DNA of 64,000 nucleotides from Arcobacter roscoffensis (lineage in GTDB: Bacteria; Campylobacterota; Campylobacteria; Campylobacterales; Arcobacteraceae), in NCBI RefSeq assembly GCF_024267655.1, contig NZ_CP100595.1, forward strand, positions 2,852,001 through 2,916,000, written 5' to 3'. Position numbers and translations under genes: made by a program. Shown here piece by piece: positions 1 to 9,007 of the stretch (position 1 is the stretch's first letter; each line of letters begins with the position of its first letter). The notes beneath the pieces are model-generated. The model saw nothing but the letters and a program-made list of their open reading frames with translations. It made no database searches and was not told the origin of the DNA.

Positions 1-43
1 TTTCACAATTTTATTTAAATTTAAACTTTTACTAAATTTATGA

Positions 44-67
44 TAAAATTGCGAAAAAAGTAATAGG
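44..67 (+). promoter_or_regulatory. Candidate -10 box and ribosome binding site of rimO
   Basis: A TAAAAT hexamer at 44-49 follows a T-rich stretch, the usual look of sigma-70 promoters in Campylobacterota, where a -35 box is often weak. AGG at 65-67 lies six bases before the ATG at 74. This is seen in sequence only; no other signal was found in the first 73 bases. Confidence 0.35.
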
Positions 68-73
68 TAACAA

Positions 74-1426
74 ATGAAATTTACAACTCAAAATCCTGAT
101 AAATCATTACATCTAGTATCACTTGGCTGTACAAAAAACCTTGTTGATTCAGAAGTAATGCTTGGAAAACTAAAAGATTATACACTTACAGATGATACTT
201 CAAACGCAGATGTTATTATTGTAAATACATGTGGTTTTATTGACTCGGCAAAAGAAGAGAGTATCAATACAATTTTAAATTTACATGATGAAAGAAAAGA
301 AGAATCAGTTCTAGTTATGGCTGGTTGTTTAAGTGAAAGATATAAAGAAGATTTACAAAAAGAACTACCTGAAATCGATGTATTTACAGGTGTTGGTGAC
401 TATGATAGAATTGATGAACTTGTAAATGCAAAAAGATCAAACTTTACAAATGATGTATTTTTAGCAAATGATACAAATGATAGAGTAATCACAGGTTCAA
501 ACTACCACGCTTATGTAAAACTAAGTGAAGGATGTAATCAAGCTTGTTCTTTCTGTGCAATCCCTAGTTTCAAAGGGAAACTTCACTCAAGAACTCTTGA
601 ATCTTTAGAAAAAGAAGTAAAATCACTTATATCTCAAGGCTTTACAGACTTTTCATTTGTATCACAAGACTCTTCTTCATTCTTAAGAGACTTAGGAGAA
701 AAAGATGGTTTAGAACAACTTGTTTCGTGCGTTGAAAAAATTGAGGGTATAAAAACTGCTAGAATCTTATATCTTTATCCATCAACTACTACTTTATCAC
801 TTATTGATAAAATTGCAGATTCAAATGTATTTGTAAACTACTTTGATATGCCACTTCAACACATCACACCTTCGATGCTAAAAATTATGAAAAGAGGAAA
901 AGGTGTTGAAAAACTGATTGAACTTATGGATCATATGAAATCAAAGCCAAACTCTTTTGTAAGAACTACATTTATTGCAGGTCATCCAGGTGAAACACAA
1001 GAAGACTTTGAAGCTTTAGCAAAATATATTGAAGAGTATAAATTTGATAGAGCAAATGTATTTTCTTACTCTGATGAAGAAGGAACAACAGCTTCAAAAT
1101 CAGATGCAAAAGTAGAACAAGAAATTATTGATGAAAGAGCTGATATTTTAGGTGAAATCATTGCTCAAACAACTCAAGAATCACTTGAAAAAGAAATAGG
1201 TCAAACTTTTGAGGTTTATGTGGATGGTGAGAGTGATGAACACGAATACTTATTAAGTGCTAGAAAAACTATCTGGGCTCCTGATATTGATGGTGAAATT
1301 TACATCAATGATAATGAATTAGTAGATGAAAAAGGTGAACAAAAACAGTTAGAGTTTGGGAAAATTTATACTGTAAAAGTCACAGAACTTATAGGTGATA
1401 AACTACTAGCAACTGTTATCAAATAA
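74..1426 (+). CDS. rimO: Ribosomal protein uS12 methylthiotransferase RimO
   Basis: RimO is a radical-SAM enzyme that adds a methylthio group to the conserved aspartate of ribosomal protein S12, in the cytoplasm. The 450-aa product has the whole family layout: an N-terminal MTTase domain with the three cluster cysteines in SLGCTKN, VNTCGF and MAGCL, then the radical-SAM CxxxCxxC motif in EGCNQACSFC at about residues 150-158, and a C-terminal TRAM-like region. The N-terminal SLGCTKNxVDSE signature separates RimO from the tRNA enzyme MiaB. Length is normal for the family. The stop codon is one base before the tilS start, so the two genes are probably co-transcribed. Confidence 0.96.
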   Translation: MKFTTQNPDKSLHLVSLGCTKNLVDSEVMLGKLKDYTLTDDTSNADVIIVNTCGFIDSAKEESINTILNLHDERKEESVLVMAGCLSERYKEDLQKELPEIDVFTGVGDYDRIDELVNAKRSNFTNDVFLANDTNDRVITGSNYHAYVKLSEGCNQACSFCAIPSFKGKLHSRTLESLEKEVKSLISQGFTDFSFVSQDSSSFLRDLGEKDGLEQLVSCVEKIEGIKTARILYLYPSTTTLSLIDKIADSNVFVNYFDMPLQHITPSMLKIMKRGKGVEKLIELMDHMKSKPNSFVRTTFIAGHPGETQEDFEALAKYIEEYKFDRANVFSYSDEEGTTASKSDAKVEQEIIDERADILGEIIAQTTQESLEKEIGQTFEVYVDGESDEHEYLLSARKTIWAPDIDGEIYINDNELVDEKGEQKQLEFGKIYTVKVTELIGDKLLATVIK

Positions 1427-1427
1427 C

Positions 1428-2405
1428 ATGAACTTAAACTTTAGTGCAATAAAAGAGTCAAAAAACCTCCTTGCTTTTTCAGCAGGAATAGACTCTTGCG
1501 CATTATTCTTTCTTCTTCTTAAAGAAAATATTCCTTTTGATATTGCTATTGTTGATTATAATCTAAGAGAACAATCAAAAGAAGAAGTAACTTATACAAA
1601 AAACCTTGCTAAAAAATATAATAAAAAAGTTTTCATAAAAGAAGTATTTTTAGAAGGCTCAAATTTTGAAAAAAAAGCAAGAGATATAAGATATGCTTTC
1701 TTTGAAGAACTTATCAAAGAGCATAACTACACTACTTTAATTACAGCACATCAACTAAATGATAAATTAGAATGGTTTATGATGCAATTTTCAAAAGGTG
1801 CAGGACTAAGTGAACTTATTGGCTTTAATACATGGGAAGAAAAAGAGTTTTATAAAATCTACAAGCCTCTTTTAAATACTACGAAAGAGGAACTAGAAAA
1901 CTACCTAAAAACAAATGAATTAAAATACTTTATAGATGAAACGAATAGTGATACAAAATACAAAAGAAACTATTTTAGACACAACTTTAGTGATAAGTTT
2001 GTAAATGAGTTTAAACATGGAGTTATAAACTCCTTTGAATATCTACAAGAAGATATAAACTCTTTAAATACAAATAATAAATATATTCAAAAAATTGCTG
2101 AGCTTGAAATTTATGAAAACTTAAATGATAATAACTTAAATATTAGACTTATAGACAAAAGTTTAAAAAGAAGAGGCTTTATACTTTCAAAGGCTTCAAG
2201 AGATGAGATTTTAAAACAAAAAGAAATTATAGTTTCACATAAAGTATCAGTAAGTATTACAGATAAATATATTTTTATTTGTCCTGCTTCAAAAATAACA
2301 ATGGATAAAAAATTTAAAGAAAAATGTAGAGTAAGAAAAATACCTAAAAATATAAGATTTTATTTATATGAAAAAAATATAGATTTAGATGAGCTAATTA
2401 TTTAA
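1428..2405 (+). CDS. tilS: tRNA(Ile)-lysidine synthase TilS
   Basis: TilS converts the wobble cytidine of the tRNA(Ile2) CAU anticodon to lysidine with ATP and lysine, so that AUA is read as isoleucine. The N-terminal PP-loop ATPase motif is FSAGIDSCALFF at about residues 17-28. The usual form is SGGxDS, so the second glycine is alanine here. Further motifs seen are VDYNLR, the TAHQLNDKLEWFMM segment and the RNYFRH stretch. At 325 residues it is a short form, as in Campylobacterota, with little of the C-terminal domain of E. coli TilS. It starts one base after rimO, and its 3' end overlaps the opposing fliT-like gene by 12 bp. Confidence 0.9.
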   Translation: MNLNFSAIKESKNLLAFSAGIDSCALFFLLLKENIPFDIAIVDYNLREQSKEEVTYTKNLAKKYNKKVFIKEVFLEGSNFEKKARDIRYAFFEELIKEHNYTTLITAHQLNDKLEWFMMQFSKGAGLSELIGFNTWEEKEFYKIYKPLLNTTKEELENYLKTNELKYFIDETNSDTKYKRNYFRHNFSDKFVNEFKHGVINSFEYLQEDINSLNTNNKYIQKIAELEIYENLNDNNLNIRLIDKSLKRRGFILSKASRDEILKQKEIIVSHKVSVSITDKYIFICPASKITMDKKFKEKCRVRKIPKNIRFYLYEKNIDLDELII

Positions 2406-2663
2406 AAATTTTTTCATCTTTCTAGTTTCACTTAAATCATCTCTTGCTTGTGTTTTTTGATTTTTTAGAAAGTTTATACTTTTGAAAAAAAGTTCTTCCA
2501 TTTGTTTAAGATCTTCAAGTTCTAAGTCAAAATCTTCTACACTGTTTTGACCTATATGCTCTTCATACCATAATACAAGAGCATCGGCTTTTTCATAAGA
2601 TTCTAAGGAATCAATCCTTTTTAGTTCTTCTAAGGCCTTTATTGACCTGTCTCTTCTTTCCAT
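2394..2663 (-). CDS. Small charged helical protein after fliS, possible FliT-like chaperone
   Basis: This 89-aa protein is almost entirely charged and predicted helical, with no signal peptide or membrane segment. Its start lies inside the end of fliS (25-bp overlap), so it is translationally coupled to it. A small helical protein directly after fliD-fliS is where FliT, the FliD/FliS-type export chaperone, is found in many bacteria. No FliT signature can be recognised by eye, so the role rests on context alone. The last 12 bp overlap the convergent tilS stop region, so no terminator separates the two genes. Confidence 0.7.
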   Translation of the reverse strand: MERRDRSIKALEELKRIDSLESYEKADALVLWYEEHIGQNSVEDFDLELEDLKQMEELFFKSINFLKNQKTQARDDLSETRKMKKFLNN

Positions 2664-2995
2664 GCTTCAATTAACCCTTGTGCTACTTTCATTACTTGAT
2701 TTACAGCATTTATATTATCGTCAATACCAGCAGAAAAAAGTGTCTCTATTTGATATAAATATAATCCATCTAAATAATATGCAACATCTCCACCATCAAA
2801 GTCTAAAACATTTCTTAACTCATCAAAAATAGCGATTGTTTTATTTATATAAGTGAACTTTGCTTCTATATCACCCTCTTCCATTGCATTTTTTACAAAT
2901 GAAAGATATTTAATTATACCTTCGTATAATTTAAGTATCAGTACATAAGGGTCATCTGAAACTGCGTTTTGTTGATTATATACATCTAATCCCAT
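2639..2995 (-). CDS. fliS: Flagellin export chaperone FliS
   Basis: FliS binds the C-terminus of flagellin in the cytoplasm, prevents premature polymerisation and delivers it to the export gate. The 118-aa product matches the family in length and pattern: an N-terminal YNQQNAVSDDPYVLILKLYEGIIKYL segment (shown in part), corresponding to the family's Y...SPxxLIxMLYDGal helix, followed by KATYINKTIAIFDELRNVLDF-like helices. It lies just downstream of fliD on the same strand, separated by a hairpin, and overlaps the following fliT-like gene. Start chosen at ATG 2995, preceded by a GGAGAT ribosome binding site. Confidence 0.93.
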   Translation of the reverse strand: MGLDVYNQQNAVSDDPYVLILKLYEGIIKYLSFVKNAMEEGDIEAKFTYINKTIAIFDELRNVLDFDGGDVAYYLDGLYLYQIETLFSAGIDDNINAVNQVMKVAQGLIEAWKEETGQ

Positions 2996-3054
2996 AAAGT
3001 ATCTCCGTTATTCATCTAGTAATAAGTATATTATATATTTGCTTAATTTTAAAC

Positions 3055-3083
3055 AAAAAGAGAAAAAATAATTTTCTCTTTTT
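3055..3083 (-). terminator. Hairpin between fliD and fliS
   Basis: A perfect 12-bp stem (3055-3066 with 3072-3083, AAAAAGAGAAAA type) with a five-base loop lies directly after the fliD stop. On the minus strand it ends in TTTTTG TTT, so it can act as a rho-independent terminator or attenuator that lowers fliS expression relative to fliD. Confidence 0.65.
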
Positions 3084-3084
3084 C

Positions 3085-4443
3085 CTAGCTTGTTGTAGAT
3101 TGTTGAATCATCATTTTTAGACCTGAGAAAGAAGATTCAAATTGTGTAATGAGTGCAGTATAAGCTGCAAACTGATTTGCTAACTGACTATATTTATCAT
3201 CTAACTTTTCTATAGATTTTTCTTTTTCTTTTTCAAGAGTTTCTTCTCTTGAATCAATACCTTTTTCATAAGCATCTAATAATCCGCCTGTAAAATTCAT
3301 TTCATCTAAAGTAGCTTTTAACTGTGTTCCAAAACCTTCTTTAGCAGCTGTACCTACAAATATATCTTTCAATTCTTCTGGATTGTCCGATAAAACTTTA
3401 TTGAAAGCAACTAAATCTAGAGATATTTTACCTGTTTTATCTAACTCAAATCCATAATTAAATAAAGATTTATCAGAATTTTCACCATATTCACCAAAGA
3501 ATTTTTCTTTTATTTGAGAAAGCATTGTTCTTAATGATGATTTATCCGCAATAGCACTATCCGCACTATCTATTTCTGTACCAACTAAATCAACTAATTC
3601 ATTATATTTTGAAATAAAATCTGTTATTTGTGTTTCAACAAGAGAAGTATCTTTACTTACATTAATAGATGAAACTCCTTCTTTTGTTGCAGTTATATCT
3701 AAACCATCAACAGTAATTTTATTTTCAGCAGAAGAATAAGCAACCCCATCAACTTCTAAACTCATATTTTGTGCTGTTAAAGTATGATTTGTAGCATTTG
3801 TTGTTGTACCATCTGTTGTATAACCTAGAGCTTGACTAGCTGCACCTGAAATTGTTAAAGCATTTGCAAGCCCTGAACTTTCACTTTTTAAAACTAATCT
3901 ATATGAATCATCACCTACTTGATCTAAAGAGGCATTAATACCTGTAGTATCATTTATTGCAGTTGCTAGTTCATCATAAGTTGCATAAGTCGATGTATCA
4001 AAAGTATGTGTAGTGCCATCAACTTCAATACTTAAAGTTCCAATATCACCTAAAGCATCTTTTGTAGCACCATTAATAGCATCTGATTGATACACATCTT
4101 TTTGAGCTAAACCTTTTACATCAACAGTTGTAATACCTGTGTTTACATTTTTAGAATCGGTTGCATTAAAAACAACAGAATCTCCTGATGTAGTTGCTGA
4201 TTTTTCTTCAAAAGCATTTGATCCACTTGTAACAAATAAGTCAAAAGGTTTTATTGCTGCCAATAATTCATTTACTTTTGCATCAATAGTGGCAAAAGTT
4301 TCTTTTTCTTTTACAATATCTTCTAAATCTGTTTCTAATGGCTCTACTTGGGCTCTTCTCTCTGCTGCTTTTAATTTATCAATTAAATCTTGATTTAAAG
4401 CAGTAGATTGTCCTGTTCCTAATCCTAAAATTCCTTCAGCCAT
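3085..4443 (-). CDS. fliD: Flagellar filament cap protein FliD (HAP2)
   Basis: FliD forms the cap at the tip of the growing filament and helps flagellin fold into place. The 452-aa product has the N-terminal FliD_N pattern (GLGTGQSTALNQDLIDKLKAAE), a central Ser/Thr/Ala-rich variable region with repeated TITSxxxA-type beta segments, and a C-terminal coiled FliD_C region ending in LANQFAAYTALITQFESSFSGLKMMIQQ. It follows flgK by 13 bp in the same operon. Length is within the family range. The low-complexity T/A/D-rich centre is normal for the exposed part of the cap. Confidence 0.94.
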   Translation of the reverse strand: MAEGILGLGTGQSTALNQDLIDKLKAAERRAQVEPLETDLEDIVKEKETFATIDAKVNELLAAIKPFDLFVTSGSNAFEEKSATTSGDSVVFNATDSKNVNTGITTVDVKGLAQKDVYQSDAINGATKDALGDIGTLSIEVDGTTHTFDTSTYATYDELATAINDTTGINASLDQVGDDSYRLVLKSESSGLANALTISGAASQALGYTTDGTTTNATNHTLTAQNMSLEVDGVAYSSAENKITVDGLDITATKEGVSSINVSKDTSLVETQITDFISKYNELVDLVGTEIDSADSAIADKSSLRTMLSQIKEKFFGEYGENSDKSLFNYGFELDKTGKISLDLVAFNKVLSDNPEELKDIFVGTAAKEGFGTQLKATLDEMNFTGGLLDAYEKGIDSREETLEKEKEKSIEKLDDKYSQLANQFAAYTALITQFESSFSGLKMMIQQSTTS

Positions 4444-4456
4444 AATTTACTCCTTA

Positions 4457-6367
4457 TTATCTTTTAAGACCTAATAAAGTCTGTAGCATTTCATCAATTA
4501 CAGTTACAATTTTAGCGTTTGCTGTATATGCTGATTGAAACTTAATTAAATTAACCATTTCTTCGTCTTTATCAACTTTCACATGTTCATTATATGAAGA
4601 TGTTAAAGCTGCTTTAATATCTTTTTGAGTATCTAAAACAAAATCCGTACTTTCTTTATCTTCAGATACAATAGCTCTAATTTCTTGGAAAAACTCTGAA
4701 AAAGATGTTCTATCATTATCTGTTGGGTCTTGTGCCCCATCATTAAAAGATAAATCTTTTTTCCATTGTAATTCAGCTAAATAATCTAAATCTTTTTGAT
4801 CTAAATCATTAATTGCAGTTTCATTAAATTTCAAAGTACCTACACTTGTTCCAGAAAATAGTCCTAGTTTAACAGTATCTCCAACAGTACTATCAAGTTC
4901 ATCAATTGCTTTTTCTCCAAATTTGTACTCATCTATACCTATTCTTATATATTTATCAGTTACATCGGCTAAAACTTTTGCAAACTTATCAAGCTTATCT
5001 TTATAAGTTTCAAGCTTATTGTTTGGTGAATCAGAACTTATGTTATCTGTTTGGATTTTTAAAACACCAGATTTTAAATCAACTTCTTTGTCATAAATTG
5101 CAACATAAGTTCTACTTACAGCATCATGACTTTGAAGTTCATCTTTATAAAAACTATTTCTAACTTCATCAAGATTACCATCACCATCTACATCATTACT
5201 TTCAGTAATAGTAATTCTTCCTTCAAACTTCCCATTTACACCTGGACTATCTGATTCTATAAGTAGAAATTTATCTTCACCATCGATATCAATTTTATCT
5301 CCATGCTCATCAATTCTATAATTACCATTATATGCTGTAATTAATCCTTTTGTACTTGGATTATCATTAATTGCATAAGCCAAAGCTCTTACATAATTAT
5401 TTGCATCTACAACATCAGGAGTACCATCTTCATCAAAATCAATATCTACTGTATTTCCATCTTTGTCAGTATATTGTGAACTACCAACTGTTATAGTTAC
5501 TTCTTGGTCATTATTAAGTTTATATGTTATTTTATCACCAGTTTCTGGAGTATTGCTTACTGCACCTGTAGTATTATCTATAAATGTTAAACTACTTCCA
5601 GTCCCTGCATCATCCGCAAATCTATCAATCTGAGCCTTATGCTCTTCTTGAACGCTCACATCTCTTACATTCGTGTTGTATCTTACTGCTACATTACCTG
5701 CAATTTTAAGTTCATACTCACCATAGGATCTATCTACTTTAATATCAACATAAGAAGATAACTGTTCTTCTAAATAGTCTCTTCTATCAAGTAAGTCATT
5801 TGTAGCTTCTGTTTGCTTACCTAACTTTTCATTGATTTGACCTATTTCACTAAGAATATCATTTACTTTATCTACATTCGAACCTAATTCATGTTCTTCT
5901 AATTCTTGGGCTCTTTCAATTCCTGTATATAAATTCTGTAAAGATTCAACTAAAAGTTTACCTTCGTTTATAAGTCCATTTTTATATACTTCTGAATTTG
6001 GATTTGACCTTAAGTTTTCAACTGCTTGGAAATATCTATTTAAATCTGAAGAGAAACCACTACTGTCAGTCTCTTTAAAAGCTGTCTCTACACTTCCTAA
6101 AATGCTTGAAAGTTTAGTATATCCTTGTTCCCTAGTATTTTCAGTCATAAGCCTGTCAAACATATACTGGTTTGTAACCCTATATGCGTTATCAGCACCA
6201 ACACCACGACCTGTAAATCTAGTGTCAGTTTGCTCAAGCTCTTTTATATCAACAACTCTTTTTTTATAACCAGGAGTATTCTCATTAGCTATATTATTAG
6301 AAACATTCTCAACTGCTATCTTTGCAGCTGTTAAACCCGTTTGAGAAACATTTAATGTATTAAGCAT
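4457..6367 (-). CDS. flgK: Flagellar hook-associated protein FlgK (HAP1)
   Basis: FlgK joins the hook to the filament. The 636-aa product has the conserved N-terminal rod/hook motif (SQTGLTAAKIAVENVSNNIANENTPGYKKR, cited in part) and the C-terminal heptad helix ending NLIKFQSAYTANAKIVTVIDEMLQTLLGL. The middle is enlarged and acidic and contains loops such as DVDGDGNLDE (about 5170-5195) and DIDFDEDGTPD (about 5410-5445) that resemble calcium-binding DxDxDG loops. A strong AAGGAG site precedes ATG 6367. It heads the flgK-fliD-fliS group; the 56-bp gap to flgH may hold a promoter, though no clear sigma-28 or sigma-54 box was found. Confidence 0.95.
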   Translation of the reverse strand: MLNTLNVSQTGLTAAKIAVENVSNNIANENTPGYKKRVVDIKELEQTDTRFTGRGVGADNAYRVTNQYMFDRLMTENTREQGYTKLSSILGSVETAFKETDSSGFSSDLNRYFQAVENLRSNPNSEVYKNGLINEGKLLVESLQNLYTGIERAQELEEHELGSNVDKVNDILSEIGQINEKLGKQTEATNDLLDRRDYLEEQLSSYVDIKVDRSYGEYELKIAGNVAVRYNTNVRDVSVQEEHKAQIDRFADDAGTGSSLTFIDNTTGAVSNTPETGDKITYKLNNDQEVTITVGSSQYTDKDGNTVDIDFDEDGTPDVVDANNYVRALAYAINDNPSTKGLITAYNGNYRIDEHGDKIDIDGEDKFLLIESDSPGVNGKFEGRITITESNDVDGDGNLDEVRNSFYKDELQSHDAVSRTYVAIYDKEVDLKSGVLKIQTDNISSDSPNNKLETYKDKLDKFAKVLADVTDKYIRIGIDEYKFGEKAIDELDSTVGDTVKLGLFSGTSVGTLKFNETAINDLDQKDLDYLAELQWKKDLSFNDGAQDPTDNDRTSFSEFFQEIRAIVSEDKESTDFVLDTQKDIKAALTSSYNEHVKVDKDEEMVNLIKFQSAYTANAKIVTVIDEMLQTLLGLKR

Positions 6368-6423
6368 AGAGACTCCTTTATAGTATATTGTCTAATTATT
6401 GCATTACATTTCTTAAAATTAGA

Positions 6424-7128
6424 TTAAAAAGGCCATATGGCTCTCATGAGTTTAATTCCCCATGGAGTTTCCATAATATCAGCTTCAGTACCTTCTTTAT
6501 CATACATAAGTTTTAGATTAGCTATTTGGTTTGAGCTAATTGAATTTTCAGAACTAATATCATATGGTCTTATCACACCTGTAACTATTATAACTTGTTT
6601 TTGTCCATCAATCAACAACTCTTTAGAGCCTTTAATATAGTAGTTACCATTTTGATATGTTTGTTCTATTATTGCCGAGATTGAAGTAGAAAAACTCTCA
6701 GCAAAACTTGTTTTCACTTCCCCTGAATCAGAGTTACTACTTTGTGTTGAAAAATCAACTCCAAGATTTCTATTAAATTTATCTGCAATTCCAGAAGCTG
6801 TACCACCTAAAGTATTAGTACCAGTACCTGCTAAAAGTCCTCCACCTAAACTACTATTTCTATCATTTGAAAGTTCTCTTTTATTGTTTGTATTTGATGT
6901 TAAATTCTCATCAATGTTTACCTGAATAATATCTCCAATCTGAAGATCTTTTTTATCTGCAAATAATGAAGTCCCTTCCATAGAGTATAGTGAGCCTTTG
7001 TTTTTCTTTGGTTTTGGTTGGGGTTTTGGTATTTGAACTTTTGGTTCTTCAAATTTTATTTGGGGTTCATTTGAGGCACAAGCACTAAAAAAAAGTGCTG
7101 CTATTAAAGGATAGGTGTATTTATACAT
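6424..7128 (-). CDS. flgH: Flagellar L-ring protein FlgH
   Basis: FlgH is the outer-membrane lipoprotein that forms the L-ring around the flagellar rod. The 234-aa product starts with a lipoprotein signal peptide whose lipobox is FFSAC (Cys17). A Pro/Lys-rich linker follows, then the family core GSLYSMEGTSLFADKKDLQIGDIIQVNI (cited in part) and the C-terminal GVIRPYDISSENSISSNQIANLKLMYDKEG block, ending at a terminal Phe, which is normal for outer-membrane partners. It overlaps the preceding orphan gene by 8 bp. Its ring partner FlgI is encoded 3.4 kb away on the other strand. Confidence 0.95.
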   Translation of the reverse strand: MYKYTYPLIAALFFSACASNEPQIKFEEPKVQIPKPQPKPKKNKGSLYSMEGTSLFADKKDLQIGDIIQVNIDENLTSNTNNKRELSNDRNSSLGGGLLAGTGTNTLGGTASGIADKFNRNLGVDFSTQSSNSDSGEVKTSFAESFSTSISAIIEQTYQNGNYYIKGSKELLIDGQKQVIIVTGVIRPYDISSENSISSNQIANLKLMYDKEGTEADIMETPWGIKLMRAIWPF

Positions 7129-7546
7129 TTAGTTTGCTTTTTAATATATATTGAACATCAATAGCAATAATTATTTCATTTAGTGTGTTTTTAACTAAAG
7201 CCATTGTTCCATATCTTACCATTAAAGGCTCAAGATTAGTATTTAATTCACAAATTAAAATTAATCTATTTTCTATAATCTTAACATGTCGTACATTTTC
7301 TTGACCTATTAACTCAACAGCTTTTTGAACTTCACTAACTATTATACCTTCAACTTTTTTCTTTTCGTCATCTTTTGCTTTTTGCTCTTGAAGTGCTGCT
7401 TGTTTAGCTTGAAGTTCAGCTTCTTGTTGTTTTTGCATCTCATTACTCATATGCCAGTAATAACCTGCAAACATAAGAATAACAACAACAAGTGATAAAA
7501 ACTTTATAAGTTTTTGTTTTTTATTTCTCTTTACAGCAACTATCAT
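7121..7546 (-). CDS. Unknown single-pass membrane protein in the flagellar cluster
   Basis: The 141-aa product has a basic N-terminus (KRNKKQKLIK), one transmembrane helix at about residues 14-29, a Gln/Ala/Lys-rich coiled-coil stretch at 35-64 and a small alpha/beta domain at 66-141. The topology suggests a bitopic inner-membrane protein with a periplasmic domain. It lies between fliL and flgH, overlaps flgH by 8 bp and follows fliL by 10 bp, so a flagellar role, perhaps near the stator or rings, is an inference from context. I do not recognise the family. Confidence 0.8.
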   Translation of the reverse strand: MIVAVKRNKKQKLIKFLSLVVVILMFAGYYWHMSNEMQKQQEAELQAKQAALQEQKAKDDEKKKVEGIIVSEVQKAVELIGQENVRHVKIIENRLILICELNTNLEPLMVRYGTMALVKNTLNEIIIAIDVQYILKSKLNV

Positions 7547-7556
7547 TCTTGACTTC

Positions 7557-8093
7557 TTATTTAATTACAAATGTAGTGAAAAGTATTTGCTTAATGTGAT
7601 TAGCTTTAATATCTTCATTTGAAGAAGTCGCTTCATTTAATACAGTATTAATTTCTTCAATTAACTCTTCTTTTAATAAGGCTTTTCCACCAACAGTTAA
7701 TAACTCTTCAGAACTTCTAGCACTTATTTGTCTAATAACAACATCAATAATCTCTGCTCTATAATTTTCTGTTAAAGCAGCAATTGAAGGCTCAACACTT
7801 TTAATAGCAAAAGATAGTTTCATTAGTTTTTCTCTACCTTTTGAGTTAGTAATATTTAATACTAAATCATTAAGCTCTGCTTTAAATGTCTCTTTTGAGT
7901 CACCTGCTTCTTCTTTTTTAACTGTTTCTTCTTGAGTTTGACCATCTTTTGGAGAAAGTACTCCTTGTGAATATAAGAAATAAGCCCCACCAGCTACAGC
8001 TAAAATAAGAATAACAACAAGTGCAATAAGCACTATCATTAATCCTTTTCCACCACCTGAATTATTTCCCTGTGCTTCTGTTTCTTCTGCCAT
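7557..8093 (-). CDS. fliL: Flagellar basal body-associated protein FliL
   Basis: FliL sits beside the MotAB stator and promotes torque or stator retention. The 178-aa product has a short Gly/Ser-rich cytoplasmic N-terminus, one transmembrane helix at about residues 18-42, a Lys/Glu-rich linker and the family's periplasmic domain (NDLVLNITNSKGREKLMKLSFAIK onwards, cited in part) with ELIEEINTVLNE near the end. Its ATG shares one base with the stop of the upstream motE-like gene, which indicates translational coupling. Confidence 0.93.
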   Translation of the reverse strand: MAEETEAQGNNSGGGKGLMIVLIALVVILILAVAGGAYFLYSQGVLSPKDGQTQEETVKKEEAGDSKETFKAELNDLVLNITNSKGREKLMKLSFAIKSVEPSIAALTENYRAEIIDVVIRQISARSSEELLTVGGKALLKEELIEEINTVLNEATSSNEDIKANHIKQILFTTFVIK

Positions 8094-8593
8094 TACTCTC
8101 CCTTTTCATCTTTTATATTAAAATTCTCTAACATTTCAGTTAATTGTGCTGCGTTTTGAACACTTAATGATTTAAATAATAGTGTGATATTTTTCTCTTT
8201 TAATCTAATGATTATATCAAAAACATCTTCAAGTTTTCCCTCAGCAATCATTTCATCAAAAATTTTCGATGCTACTTTTGGCTTCATTTTGTTAAAAATT
8301 TTTGTTGTTTTACTCTCAACTGTTTGATTTATATCTCTTAAAGTTTGTTCATTTTTACTATAAAGTTGCTCAATTTCTTTTTTTTCAGACTCTATTTTTG
8401 CTAAAATTGTTTCTAATTCTTTTTTTCTTTCTTGATACTCTTTTTCTTTTTGGTTATAAAAAAGATTTAATTCTTTTTTTAGCTCTTTAATTTCTAATTT
8501 TTGCTTTGTAAGAGAACTACTATCATTTGACTGCTGGGCATAAGTAAAACAAAAAGATAAAACCACAAACATTAAAATTCTTATCAAAAACAC
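8093..8593 (-). CDS. MotE-like / Cj1496c-like periplasmic motility protein
   Basis: The 166-aa product has a cleavable signal peptide (about residues 1-19, ending TYAQ), a long coiled coil at about 28-95 and a C-terminal MgtE-N/FliG-like helical domain with PKVASKIFDEM and LFKSLSVQNAAQLTEML motifs. This architecture is that of rhizobial MotE (the MotC chaperone) and of Campylobacter Cj1496c, which is needed for motility. It lies between the fliJ-like gene and fliL, matching the Cj1496c-Cj1497c neighbourhood. The function is inferred from family knowledge. Confidence 0.82.
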   Translation of the reverse strand: MFLIRILMFVVLSFCFTYAQQSNDSSSLTKQKLEIKELKKELNLFYNQKEKEYQERKKELETILAKIESEKKEIEQLYSKNEQTLRDINQTVESKTTKIFNKMKPKVASKIFDEMIAEGKLEDVFDIIIRLKEKNITLLFKSLSVQNAAQLTEMLENFNIKDEKGE

Positions 8594-8599
8594 TCCTTC

Positions 8600-9004
8600 T
8601 TAACCACTTATATATTTACTTTGAATATACTCTTCTGAAGCTTCTTGTTCTGCTAAAAGTAACTTCTTTAAAGCTTCTCTTTTTTCTTCTTCTAAAATAT
8701 AGGCAAATTGTTCTGTCTCTTTTTGAAGTTCAATTACCTCTTCTACTACTGCTTCCATAAGCTTTTCAAGTTCTTTTTTTTCTTCATCAAGTTTTGATAT
8801 ATGTTGTCTCATTGTATTTTTATGCATCGCTAAGACTGCAAAATCTGATACTGAACCAAATTTATGAAGTGTTGCTGTATCTATTTTATTTTGAGTAAAC
8901 ATAATTTCAGCATCTAAAGTATCAATTTTTGCTTGTAATTGACCTTTTTCCATTAGTTTTTGATCAGTTTGAGTTTGTTTTAAATTATATAGTTTTTCAA
9001 TCAT
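8600..9004 (-). CDS. FliJ-like flagellar export coiled-coil protein
   Basis: A 134-aa protein predicted to be one long antiparallel coiled coil, with heptads nearly throughout and no signal peptide. FliJ acts in the cytoplasm as the central stalk of the FliI ATPase and an export-gate activator. Length (FliJ is about 145 aa) and position between fliQ and the motE-like gene fit the divergent FliJ of Campylobacterota (Cj1497c type). Sequence similarity to enteric FliJ is too low to be visible, so the call rests on structure and context. Confidence 0.75.
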   Translation of the reverse strand: MIEKLYNLKQTQTDQKLMEKGQLQAKIDTLDAEIMFTQNKIDTATLHKFGSVSDFAVLAMHKNTMRQHISKLDEEKKELEKLMEAVVEEVIELQKETEQFAYILEEEKREALKKLLLAEQEASEEYIQSKYISG

Positions 9005-9007
9005 AAT

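Noticed and set aside
4906-5163. Plus-strand frames inside flgK, fliD and other genes
   Set aside because: They lie antisense to clearly conserved genes and have Leu/Tyr/His- or Ser/Phe-rich compositions typical of shadow frames.
6368-6423. Sigma-28 or sigma-54 promoter before flgK
   Set aside because: No GG-N10-GC or CCGATAA-type box could be found by eye in the 56-bp gap.
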